Of a stretch of DNA of 64,000 nucleotides, positions 53,436 to 62,037 are shown piece after piece. Position numbers and translations under genes: made by a program. Below the pieces are notes generated by a model that was not told the DNA's origin, did not search any database, and was given only the letters and a program-made list of their open reading frames with translations. The number at the start of each line of letters is the position of its first letter. The first letter of the stretch is position 1. This DNA is from Pollutiaquabacter aromativorans (GTDB taxonomy: Bacteria > Bacteroidota > Bacteroidia > AKYH767-A > 2013-40CM-41-45), in contig CP185379.1 of assembly GCA_049177215.1 (NCBI GenBank), positions 3,472,001 through 3,536,000 of the forward strand, written 5' to 3'.

Positions 53436-54953
53436 TCAATACGACTGAAGAATGACTTTTCCTGTGAGCTTCTCCCGCTCCGTCACCACCGTCACAAAGT
53501 AAATCCCCGCCGCCCGGTTGTGCAGGGCGATGTTCTTGCTTAAATAGCCGGAGAGCAAAATGACGGACTCCTCGACCAGTATCTTGCCGGAGATGTCGGA
53601 CACAAAGATCCTGGCTCGCTTTCCTTCCAGCTTGCTGGCGTTGACCACGATGCTCTCCCAGGCTGAATGATAGTAAACGCTCAGGGCCGGTGTGGGAGCG
53701 GCGGTTTCCTGGAGTGCGGTTTGGATCGTGTCGCAGGGGCTGCCGGCCAGCGGGCCCAGATCGTAGTTGGGGTTGTTGGGCAAACCCCAGTAGGTCCGCT
53801 TGCCGCCCAGGTAGAAACTATAGGGCTGAAAATCGCAGGCCGCCGCACCGCCCCGCTGATCGGGTTGGTTGATGACCGACAGGCTCATGTTCTCCGGGTA
53901 ATAATCCGTACTGTCGTAGGGATAGCCGGTTTTCTGGGCGGCCACGTAGATCTTGTTGTCCGGAGCCAGGCGGACCGCTCCGATGGTCATGGGGTAGGTC
54001 TGTTGCCAGATCAGGGTCCTAGAGGCATACACATTGGTCGCCGTGAGCGGAAACTGGTACAAATAAATCTGCGTCGTGTCCAGGGAAGAGAAATACGGCG
54101 CGCAGCTTACATACAGCAGGGAGTCGTTAGGGGAAAAACAACAGTCCAGGAAATAAGGCTGTGTTCCTGCAGGGAACTCGGCATGAATGGTTTGGTCCAG
54201 GGTGATACTGCCGGTGCAGCGATCGAAACTGTAAATGGCCAGCAAGCCATTCAAATTACTGAATGCGAACTTCGTGCCGTCTGAATTAAAACGCAAATCT
54301 CCGCCATTGGAAGAGTGAAGCGGCCCTAGGCTGTCAACATGGTCCAACTGCACACCATTGGCATCGATCGAATAGACATAGAAATTATTATTGGAAGGAG
54401 GGGCCGACCGATATATTATCCACCAATCCCTGCCATTTCCATGTTTCACAGCTTGTATGCAATCAGTGGCAATATCATTCCGTAGTTGATTGTTTTTCGA
54501 AATCACCGCACCACGACCGCTGTCTAAGGTCTTATCAACCAGAGAAAAGTATAAGCCATACTGTCCGGTTACGCCAATGTGAAAAACATAATACTGATCA
54601 GGATTTTCCGGACTGGGAACGATAACCATTTCATGATACCACACTTCACAATTCAAGGAGTCTCCATTCAACATTTGTTCATGTCGATTGTTGTAAATGA
54701 TAGCTTTCAATACTCCATTATTTAAATATCTAATGTCAGGTGAGCCGGAATAAAAAAGCAAATTCCCGAGACTATCACTAATGGAGGCTGCTGTTCCTTT
54801 AGTATTGATTCCGCTTTGAAAGACGACAGGAGAGAGTCTATTGCGAAAGTCAATCCCTGCACTGTCCCCAAAACACCATATCGTATTTTTACCTTGTCCA
54901 CTTGCAAGGAAACTGGAAAGTGAAAGCATAACTAGTATGGCAATGCTCCTCAT
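53436..54953 (-). CDS. T9SS cargo protein with propeller-like repeats (paralogue of the 24.2-kb gene)
   Basis: 505 residues. The signal peptide ends near SFLASGQ. GKNTIWCFGDSAGIDF, AASISDSLGNLLFYSGSP, GRDWWIIYRSA, YFLDCCFSPNDSLLYVSC and GGKRTYWGLPNNPNYDLGPLAG run in the same order as in the 24.2-kb protein, so the two are clear paralogues. The last about 80 residues (LSVYYHSAWESIVVNASKLEG..., KLTGKVILQ) are the sorting domain. The ATG overlaps the stop of the 1540-residue gene by 4 nt. The N-terminal part is more A/T-rich than the C-terminal part. Confidence 0.85.
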   Translation of the reverse strand: MRSIAILVMLSLSSFLASGQGKNTIWCFGDSAGIDFRNRLSPVVFQSGINTKGTAASISDSLGNLLFYSGSPDIRYLNNGVLKAIIYNNRHEQMLNGDSLNCEVWYHEMVIVPSPENPDQYYVFHIGVTGQYGLYFSLVDKTLDSGRGAVISKNNQLRNDIATDCIQAVKHGNGRDWWIIYRSAPPSNNNFYVYSIDANGVQLDHVDSLGPLHSSNGGDLRFNSDGTKFAFSNLNGLLAIYSFDRCTGSITLDQTIHAEFPAGTQPYFLDCCFSPNDSLLYVSCAPYFSSLDTTQIYLYQFPLTATNVYASRTLIWQQTYPMTIGAVRLAPDNKIYVAAQKTGYPYDSTDYYPENMSLSVINQPDQRGGAAACDFQPYSFYLGGKRTYWGLPNNPNYDLGPLAGSPCDTIQTALQETAAPTPALSVYYHSAWESIVVNASKLEGKRARIFVSDISGKILVEESVILLSGYLSKNIALHNRAAGIYFVTVVTEREKLTGKVILQSY

Positions 54954-57900
54954 TTTTGAAGGATCAATTTATTGTATGAAACAAGCTCATTGTCGCAGTA
55001 GATTTTTAACAAATAAGTACCGGACTTTAAACCGCTCAAGTCTTCCTCCCAAATTGCTTCATTCTGATTCAAGCTGGTGCTTAGTAGCAAACGATCTTGT
55101 AAATCATTGACCTCAATTCTACAGGAACCAAAGTCTGCTAGATCCTTTGATATTATAATTTTCCCACTTGAAGGGTTGGGATAGAGTACTAGTTCAGGAT
55201 CGGGAACGTCAGTCAGATTGTTGAGCTGGCGAAGTAGCGGCCCCGTCAACTCGTCATCATACTCGACATCTATAATGGCTCTGGCTATGAATACTGCCGG
55301 GCCTCCTTCAAAAGCCAACTGACTGGAAATGTTATCAAGAAGTACGGTGTCGCTACTGGAAAGGGGAAGTTCGGTTTGAATCTTCTCCACCAAATAGAGT
55401 ACATCTTTAAAATTCTGCTCAATCGTGTTATCCGGTTGAAGGCTGATCAACTTTGTAATAGCCTGCAAGTAATTCTCGGTGTTTAACGCGTTCAGAATGG
55501 CTTCGATTTCCCCAACATTTCTTAGTTTCAGGTCGTCGAAAAATTGCTGGCGCTGCTGATCGGTAGGCAATCCCTGATTCATCAGCATTGAATCTTTCGA
55601 AAGTAAATGGAATGCATACTTATCAGCGAACCATTTGTTTTCAGAGTTGAAAACAAGAAAGACTATCGAATCATTAATAATCTGTTCGGCAATTTCTGAG
55701 AACAATTGAGGAAGGGTATCCGGGACACTACATGGGGACAATCCGGTAATGCTCTGGATGCTTTGGACAATGAAATTATTTCCAGGGCTGAACTTATTAT
55801 TCGGGTCATTTTGGGTGTACCGATGGTAAAATTTTAAGAATAATCCATTAGCGGTACTGCCGACAACCCTATTTGCCAGCGGGATATTCCGCCACATATT
55901 ATCCTGCGGCGCATTCACATCGCCTTGCTGGGGAATCGTAATGTTGAACACGTCTAACCCTCTGGCACAATTCCACAGGTCATTTCCGCAAAGGCTGGTG
56001 AGGTCACAGAAGTTCAGGCCGTTGATGCCGCTGCCAAGATTCAAGAGGTAGTTGTTGCGGATGGAGCATCCCGTGGAGCTTTCAAACCGGATACCGCGTG
56101 CCAATGTCGGGTCGGTGACCGGGCTGGTGGTCACGACGCTGTCGTCGGTGATGGTACAGTTCGAACTGTTCACCAGCCAGATTCCGTATTGCCGGGTGGT
56201 GCTGCCGGCGCCTTTGAGTTGTATAAAATTGGTGTTGATGTCCACTTCCTCACAGCCATTCAGGTAAATGCCCTTGAGCTGATCCATCATGTGGTTATTG
56301 GAGACGGATGCTGTCGTAACTCCGGGCAGCCGGTTTTGCAGTTTTATCGACCAATTGACAGCTGCGTTGTATAAGGGCGAAGTGTTGAGGTTAGACGGGC
56401 TCGAAAATGTATTGTCACGGATAGTCGTGCTGCTGGCCAGGCGGGGCTCTGAAACGGTAATGCCGTTGAGGTAGTGGGTGATCGAGTTATCGTGAATGTT
56501 CACATCTACAGCGACCGGATTTACAACAGAAACCGCAGCATATCGCAAGGAGTCAAAGGATGATCCGGAAACGGTGGTTTGGATGCTGTTCCTGGCTTGT
56601 ACTCCGTACCCGCAATCGGTAAAACTACTGCCTTGTATTGTAAGGGAGACCGGGCTGCCGGATTGGTTCAGCGAGTAGATTCCAAAACCATCGTTTTCCC
56701 AGGTGTAGGATGCCGCTCTTGCATTGCCGTAGGCATAAGCATGGCGGCGCATATGGCGGAAGGCACAGGCCTGCAGGGTGATCGAACTGTTTTCTGAACG
56801 GACACCGTAATAGAGATGCCGGAACTGGTTGGCATTAATCGTCCAACCGTTCAAGCCGGATGTTTCAATCCCGCTGTAGGCATATCCGCCATCTTTTGTC
56901 TGAGCAGGAAGGCCATTGCCGTCTTCACAGGTAAAGGTACAGCCGCTGACCACCGAGCTCAGCGCAGCTCCGGAGCCGTAGAGGACAATCGACTGCCGGT
57001 TTCTGTTAAAGACCGAATTGGTGACTGAGATCCGGGAACCGGCAGAATCGGCAATCGCCATTTGTGCATCTTCTATCGTATCGCCGCTCAGGATGAGCAA
57101 GCCGGTGCTGTCCGCAAAGGAAATCCCGCCCCACAGGGCATTGCAGGCAGAAAGCCGGCTGTTCTGAATGGTCAGCGTCCTGCCCGGGGAGATGAGGATG
57201 CGGGAGTTGTCACCCATCAACAGGCTGGAGTTGGTAATGGTGAAGTTAGTATTTACAACCAAATCCCCGGCGATACTGATCGTCCGGCCGGTCCAATTGG
57301 TAAAATGCGAGGTGCTGTCGCTGCCCAGGATCGTGGTATCCTGCGCAGGACAACACTGGTAAAGCCGGATGGTCGCCGTGTCATACCCATCGCAGCCCGA
57401 AGCGCTGATCATGTGCACGGAGATTTGAAAACTGGAATCCGACACCGGATGGACGTTGTAGTTGCCATAGGTGGTCGTGAAGCTGCCATTGTAGTTCCAC
57501 TCGTACAGGCAACCCAGGCAGTACTGTGTGGGGGTTAAAAGAAAAGAATCCTGTGCACAGATGGTACGGGTGCCATCCAGGGTGCTGATGTGCGGATTGG
57601 CCGTAAATCCGACAATCGGTACGCTGAAACTCTTATAGCTGGTCTGCTGGCATTGGTTGGACTGTGTCACGGTGACATAATATCGATACCCGCCTGCCGC
57701 GCTTGCAATGATGGAGGCGGTTGTGTCTCCGGTAATCCAGGAGAAACGGGCTCCCGGAGAGGTGACCCGGATCTCTGCCGAATCGCTGTTGTAGCAACTG
57801 GTGGTAAATGCGATAGCAGGGTTGGGAAGCACATTCACCGCAATGGAATTGCTGCTGCCGCTGCAGGTCCCGTTGCCCGTGATCAGACACTGATATGTTC

Positions 57901-59572
57901 CGGCTTGATTGGCGATGATGGTGCTGGCGTTGCTGACTGCAATGGGAAGGCCATTCCTGAGCCAGGAGAAGGCCGTCCCGCCCGAGGCCTGTAGCACAAC
58001 ATTGCCGCCCTGGCAGAATGTCGTGGGCGATGTGGCAGAGATGGAAGGGCCATTGAGGACAATAACACTGTCTGCAAAAGAATAAGAGCATCCGCCATAG
58101 TTCAGGGTCAACACCACCCGATAAGGTGAACCGTTCCGGCTGAGGTAGTGGGAGGGCAATTGAAGGTTGGTTTGCGTTAGTGGGTAATTGCCGGTTCTTC
58201 CCGTATCGGAAGCAACAAGGGTTTGGGCATTGTCAAATATGCTGAGTTCATAGGTTATGTCCTGTTCCAGCGGACCCTGATAGGTAAACCGCAGGCTGTC
58301 ACCCGATGAGCCGTTGGTGCAAAGCGGTGAGTTGGTCCTGAACAGGCGGGGGTTCTTCAGGGAGTCCACCATGAAGTAGGACTGGAAGTACACAAAACCA
58401 CCCGGCTCAAGGGAGTTGTCGGAAGCCGAACCGAAATTGGTCCCATTCTCCACCCGCCAACGATCATAGAAATCCCGTTCCTCCACGAAGATGTTATTGA
58501 AGTATTTATTCCTCAGCCAAATGCCCAGGTAATCGATGTACCCGCTCATGGGAAAAGTCTCTGTGGATATATACGGGTGATAGTCGGTGCCTCCGATGGT
58601 AAGCGAATCCGCATAAGCCCGTATCTGACCGCCATAATTGGTATAACAGCCATCCGGTGTCGCTCCGTAATGGACCGCCATTATTCTGTCGGCAAGCCGC
58701 GGGAGCGTTCCATCTGCTGTTCCGTCGAGTTGACGTATGATCGCCTGTTGAGTAGTATCAACTCCTCCGCCAAAGGAGGATCTTACGTAAACGGATGTCC
58801 GCAAAGGATGAGTGTGCGTGGCATTGTAATTCGCTTCCAGGGTTCGCATGTGTTGCAGATCCTGGAGTGATGTTGGGAAGTTCCCTCCCGTATTCCACCA
58901 TTCGTTCTCATAGCAGAGATAATCAAAGTAGTAGTTGCACACACCGCTCTGACGAAACAAGACATCGTAAAAGAACTTCATCAGCATGGCGCGTGGTAGC
59001 AGGGAGTCGCCCTGATAAAAGGTATTTGTCAGCAGGAAATGCAAGGCGCTGTCGCTTTGTGCAATACTCGCTCCCAGGGCACTGTCAAGTGTCAGGCCGG
59101 GTGAATACTGAATGCGCTGCCGTGCAATAGAGGTATCCGATGTCACGTCGAAAAAGAACGAGTCGATACCGCCAGCCACCCCGATCTCTGTTATGCAGTA
59201 TTGATTCCTTGCCTTGTTCATGAAATTGCAAAGCAACTCAACCAGTTTGACTCCGTTCACATCCGAATTAGGCGTGTCGTTGTACCGGAACACCGGATAC
59301 AGGTCGTAGAGCGACAAAGAAGTAATATGATGCTCTCTGGCGTATTCCAACAGCGAGTCCTCCCGTGCACTATTGCCTAGCACGGAAAAGTCGAGGTTCA
59401 GTTTAGGGTATCCGTCATTCAACGACTTCGGGGTGAAGCTTGCGAAATTCCCGCACAGCATACCCCGGTTTGGGTCATGTGCCTGACTGCTGGCATCAAC
59501 AGGAATACACAGTAACAGTAAAAGCAATCGCAAAAATGAATTGAAACCGGAGGTAAGTTGGAGTGAATGCAT
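54950..59572 (-). CDS. Very large T9SS cargo protein with Ig-like domains and a parallel beta-helix
   Basis: 1540 residues. The signal peptide ends near VDASSQ. Residues about 30-410 are unlike any family I know, perhaps a barrel (HHITSLSLYDLYPVFRYND, CITEIGVAGGIDSFFFDVTS). Residues about 420-720 are Ig-like, including SISATSPTTFCQGGNVVLQA and SGSSNSIAVNVLPNPAIAF. Residues about 770-1260 are right-handed parallel beta-helix repeats (LTIQNSRLSACNALWGGISF, YGVRSENSSITLQACAFRHM, GIWLVNSSNCTITDDSVV). A helical segment (about 1300-1450) and a sorting domain (LVLYPNPSSGKIIIS) end it. Surface protein of unknown target; the beta-helix part recalls polysaccharide-binding enzymes. Confidence 0.85.
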   Translation of the reverse strand: MHSLQLTSGFNSFLRLLLLLLCIPVDASSQAHDPNRGMLCGNFASFTPKSLNDGYPKLNLDFSVLGNSAREDSLLEYAREHHITSLSLYDLYPVFRYNDTPNSDVNGVKLVELLCNFMNKARNQYCITEIGVAGGIDSFFFDVTSDTSIARQRIQYSPGLTLDSALGASIAQSDSALHFLLTNTFYQGDSLLPRAMLMKFFYDVLFRQSGVCNYYFDYLCYENEWWNTGGNFPTSLQDLQHMRTLEANYNATHTHPLRTSVYVRSSFGGGVDTTQQAIIRQLDGTADGTLPRLADRIMAVHYGATPDGCYTNYGGQIRAYADSLTIGGTDYHPYISTETFPMSGYIDYLGIWLRNKYFNNIFVEERDFYDRWRVENGTNFGSASDNSLEPGGFVYFQSYFMVDSLKNPRLFRTNSPLCTNGSSGDSLRFTYQGPLEQDITYELSIFDNAQTLVASDTGRTGNYPLTQTNLQLPSHYLSRNGSPYRVVLTLNYGGCSYSFADSVIVLNGPSISATSPTTFCQGGNVVLQASGGTAFSWLRNGLPIAVSNASTIIANQAGTYQCLITGNGTCSGSSNSIAVNVLPNPAIAFTTSCYNSDSAEIRVTSPGARFSWITGDTTASIIASAAGGYRYYVTVTQSNQCQQTSYKSFSVPIVGFTANPHISTLDGTRTICAQDSFLLTPTQYCLGCLYEWNYNGSFTTTYGNYNVHPVSDSSFQISVHMISASGCDGYDTATIRLYQCCPAQDTTILGSDSTSHFTNWTGRTISIAGDLVVNTNFTITNSSLLMGDNSRILISPGRTLTIQNSRLSACNALWGGISFADSTGLLILSGDTIEDAQMAIADSAGSRISVTNSVFNRNRQSIVLYGSGAALSSVVSGCTFTCEDGNGLPAQTKDGGYAYSGIETSGLNGWTINANQFRHLYYGVRSENSSITLQACAFRHMRRHAYAYGNARAASYTWENDGFGIYSLNQSGSPVSLTIQGSSFTDCGYGVQARNSIQTTVSGSSFDSLRYAAVSVVNPVAVDVNIHDNSITHYLNGITVSEPRLASSTTIRDNTFSSPSNLNTSPLYNAAVNWSIKLQNRLPGVTTASVSNNHMMDQLKGIYLNGCEEVDINTNFIQLKGAGSTTRQYGIWLVNSSNCTITDDSVVTTSPVTDPTLARGIRFESSTGCSIRNNYLLNLGSGINGLNFCDLTSLCGNDLWNCARGLDVFNITIPQQGDVNAPQDNMWRNIPLANRVVGSTANGLFLKFYHRYTQNDPNNKFSPGNNFIVQSIQSITGLSPCSVPDTLPQLFSEIAEQIINDSIVFLVFNSENKWFADKYAFHLLSKDSMLMNQGLPTDQQRQQFFDDLKLRNVGEIEAILNALNTENYLQAITKLISLQPDNTIEQNFKDVLYLVEKIQTELPLSSSDTVLLDNISSQLAFEGGPAVFIARAIIDVEYDDELTGPLLRQLNNLTDVPDPELVLYPNPSSGKIIISKDLADFGSCRIEVNDLQDRLLLSTSLNQNEAIWEEDLSGLKSGTYLLKIYCDNELVSYNKLILQK

Positions 59573-59998
59573 TTTGATGAAAATTTTGAGTTTGTTAGTT
59601 CAATGTAGAAAATAAATTGACTTGACCCAATCACTTTTCAATCAAGGGTAATGCTTATTAAAACGAGACGAGGAGTTAGCCCTTGGCTCCACTTCCATTC
59701 CGTTAAAACCCTGGAACAATTAATTTGACTTACTTCAAATCGGGACGAATGAACTTCGGTCTGCTGAACAATTCCCCTTACCGGCTGTTTCAGATAGCTG
59801 TTGGAGAAAATGAATCCTGCAGCCATCACCCTCGTCCAGTTATCGTCCGGCCCTACAATAGGCGCCCCGAAAGCTCCGTTTACTGCCGGTCGGCACCCGC
59901 AGGTTCATGCCTTTCGTCCATCCGGTAAGCAGCCTGCAACCCGCTCCAAACAAGGACTTTCCCCGAATTTTCCTATCTTTGTAGTTCCCCCTCAAAAA
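59573..59998. other. Divergent intergenic region, no gene seen
   Basis: 426 nt between the 1540-residue gene (minus) and dxs (plus). The dxs frame is open back to 59801 but that part is not family-like. No repeat tract and no -33 box are clear; the dxs -7 box is at its right end. TTTTGAGTTTGTTAG (59584-59598) recurs at 50706-50720, near another gene start. Confidence 0.55.
59974..59981 (+). promoter_or_regulatory. Promoter -7 box of dxs
   Basis: TATCTTTG is a full TAnnTTTG match, 17 nt before the ATG at 59999, giving a short leader. It supports the shorter dxs start. Confidence 0.6.
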
Positions 59999-61918
59999 AT
60001 GGACGGAAAACCAGGTAATTTACTGAAAACCATCACTTTCCCCGAGGATTTGCGCAAGCTCCCGGAGAAGGACCTGGATCAGGTGACCCGAGAATTGCGG
60101 GATTATATCATCGACGTGGTTTCCGTGAACGGAGGTCATTTTGGCGCCTCCCTCGGGGTCGTCGAACTTACCGTCGCCCTTCATTACGTCTTCAATACTC
60201 CCCATGACCAACTGGTCTGGGACGTCGGCCACCAGGCTTACGGCCACAAGATCCTGACCGGTCGCCGCGAGGTGTTTCATACCAACCGGATCTACAAAGG
60301 CATCAGCGGTTTTCCGAAACGTTCGGAAAGTCCGTACGACACCTTCGGCGTCGGCCATTCATCTACGTCGATCTCGGCCGCCCTCGGCATGGCCGTGGCG
60401 TCGCGCCTGAAAGGGGAGAAAGACCGTCAGCACATCGCCGTCATCGGCGACGGCGCCATGACCGCCGGCATGGCCTTCGAAGCGCTCAACCACGCGGGTG
60501 TGGAGAACAGCAACCTGCTGGTCATTCTCAACGACAACTGCATGAGCATCGACCCCAACGTGGGCGCGCTCAAGGAATACCTCACCGACATCACCACTTC
60601 CCATGCCTACAACAAGGTGAAGGACGAGGTGTGGAAGATGCTCGGCAAGATCAGCAAGTTCGGACCCAACGCGCAGGAAGTCGTCTCCAAAGTGGAGAAC
60701 GCGATCAAGACGACGCTGCTGAAGCAGAGCAACCTGTTCGAATCCCTCCGCTTCCGGTACTTCGGTCCGGTCGACGGCCACGATGTGCACCGACTTGTGA
60801 AGGTGATGCGCGATCTGCGCGACATCCCCGGCCCCAAGATCCTCCATTGCCTCACGGTGAAAGGGAAGGGCTACGAACTCGCCGAGAAGGACCAGACCAA
60901 GTGGCATGCACCGGGTCTGTTCGATAAGATCACCGGCGAGATCTTCAAGCCGACGAACGATAAACCCCAGCCGCCCAAATACCAGGACGTGTTCGGACAT
61001 ACCATTGTTGAGCTGGCAGAGAAGAATCCGAAGATCGTCGGGGTGACCCCGGCCATGCCCTCCGGTTGTTCGCTCAACATCATGATGAAAGCGATGCCGG
61101 AACGCGCGTTCGACGTGGGCATCGCCGAGCAACACGCCGTTACGTTCTCCGCCGGCATGGCGACCCAGGGACTCGTCCCCTTCTGCAACATCTACTCTTC
61201 GTTCATGCAGCGTGCCTACGACCAGGTCGTACACGACGCTGCCTTGCAGAAACTCAAGGTCATTTTCTGCCTCGACCGTGGCGGACTCGCCGGTGCCGAC
61301 GGGCCCACGCACCACGGCGCGTTCGACCTCGCCTACTTCCGCTGCATCCCCAACATGATCGTCAGCGCCCCGATGAACGAAGAAGAATTGCGCAACCTGA
61401 TGTACACCGCGCAGCTCGACGAAACACCGGGTCCGTTCTCGATCCGTTACCCGCGCGGCAACGGCGTCATGGTCGACTGGCGCAAGCCGTTCCAGAAAGT
61501 ACCCGTCGGTAAAGGTCGAAAGGTCCGCGATGGCGAAGAGGTCGCCATCCTCACCATCGGCCATCCGGGCAACTTCGCCGTGAAGGCCTGCGAGGAACTC
61601 GACCGCGAAGGATTCCATCCGGCGCACTACGACATGCGCTACGTGAAGCCGCTCGACGAAGAATTACTCCACGAGATTTTCTCCCGATTTAAAAAGATCG
61701 TGACCGTTGAAGACGGTTGCCTCATGGGCGGGTTCGGCAGCGCCGTCGCCGAATTCATGATCACCCACAACTACCAGGCATCCATCACCCGCCTCGGCAT
61801 CCCCGACGAGTTCATCGAACACGGCGAACAAAAGGAGCTGTGGAACGAGTGCGGCTTCGATAGCGAGGCCATCAAAAAGGCGGTCCGTCAGACCGTCGGT
61901 GAAGGCATTTACGCCTGA
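59999..61918 (+). CDS. dxs: 1-deoxy-D-xylulose-5-phosphate synthase
   Basis: 639 residues from the ATG at 59999-60001. LVWDVGHQAYGHKILTGRR holds the conserved catalytic His of this transketolase-like family. The TPP/Mg motif is GDGAMTAGMAFEALNHAG...LNDNCMSID (from about residue 148), and RYFGPVDGHDVHRLVK follows. The second domain has DVGIAEQHAVTFSAGMA and DRGGLAGADGPTHHGAFD. It makes DXP from pyruvate and glyceraldehyde 3-phosphate, the first step of the MEP isoprenoid pathway and a precursor for thiamine and pyridoxal. It stands alone in the window. Confidence 0.98.
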   Translation: MDGKPGNLLKTITFPEDLRKLPEKDLDQVTRELRDYIIDVVSVNGGHFGASLGVVELTVALHYVFNTPHDQLVWDVGHQAYGHKILTGRREVFHTNRIYKGISGFPKRSESPYDTFGVGHSSTSISAALGMAVASRLKGEKDRQHIAVIGDGAMTAGMAFEALNHAGVENSNLLVILNDNCMSIDPNVGALKEYLTDITTSHAYNKVKDEVWKMLGKISKFGPNAQEVVSKVENAIKTTLLKQSNLFESLRFRYFGPVDGHDVHRLVKVMRDLRDIPGPKILHCLTVKGKGYELAEKDQTKWHAPGLFDKITGEIFKPTNDKPQPPKYQDVFGHTIVELAEKNPKIVGVTPAMPSGCSLNIMMKAMPERAFDVGIAEQHAVTFSAGMATQGLVPFCNIYSSFMQRAYDQVVHDAALQKLKVIFCLDRGGLAGADGPTHHGAFDLAYFRCIPNMIVSAPMNEEELRNLMYTAQLDETPGPFSIRYPRGNGVMVDWRKPFQKVPVGKGRKVRDGEEVAILTIGHPGNFAVKACEELDREGFHPAHYDMRYVKPLDEELLHEIFSRFKKIVTVEDGCLMGGFGSAVAEFMITHNYQASITRLGIPDEFIEHGEQKELWNECGFDSEAIKKAVRQTVGEGIYA

Positions 61919-62001
61919 TTTTTCACCTATTTTATCCTATCATCTGCCCAATTAAGGGGTCATTTCGTCACTATTTGAGGATGATGAAGTAACTTTTTAA
62001 T

Positions 62002-62009
62002 TATCTTTT
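62002..62009 (+). promoter_or_regulatory. Candidate -7 box of the CUB-domain gene
   Basis: TATCTTTT matches 7 of 8 positions of TAnnTTTG, 28 nt before the ATG at 62038. Confidence 0.35.
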
Positions 62010-62037
62010 TGCACCCTTACTGAAAATCCGCTGCCCA

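Noticed and set aside
59801..59998. 66-residue N-terminal extension of dxs
   Set aside because: Not like the family N-terminus, and a full -7 promoter box lies inside it, just before the ATG at 59999.
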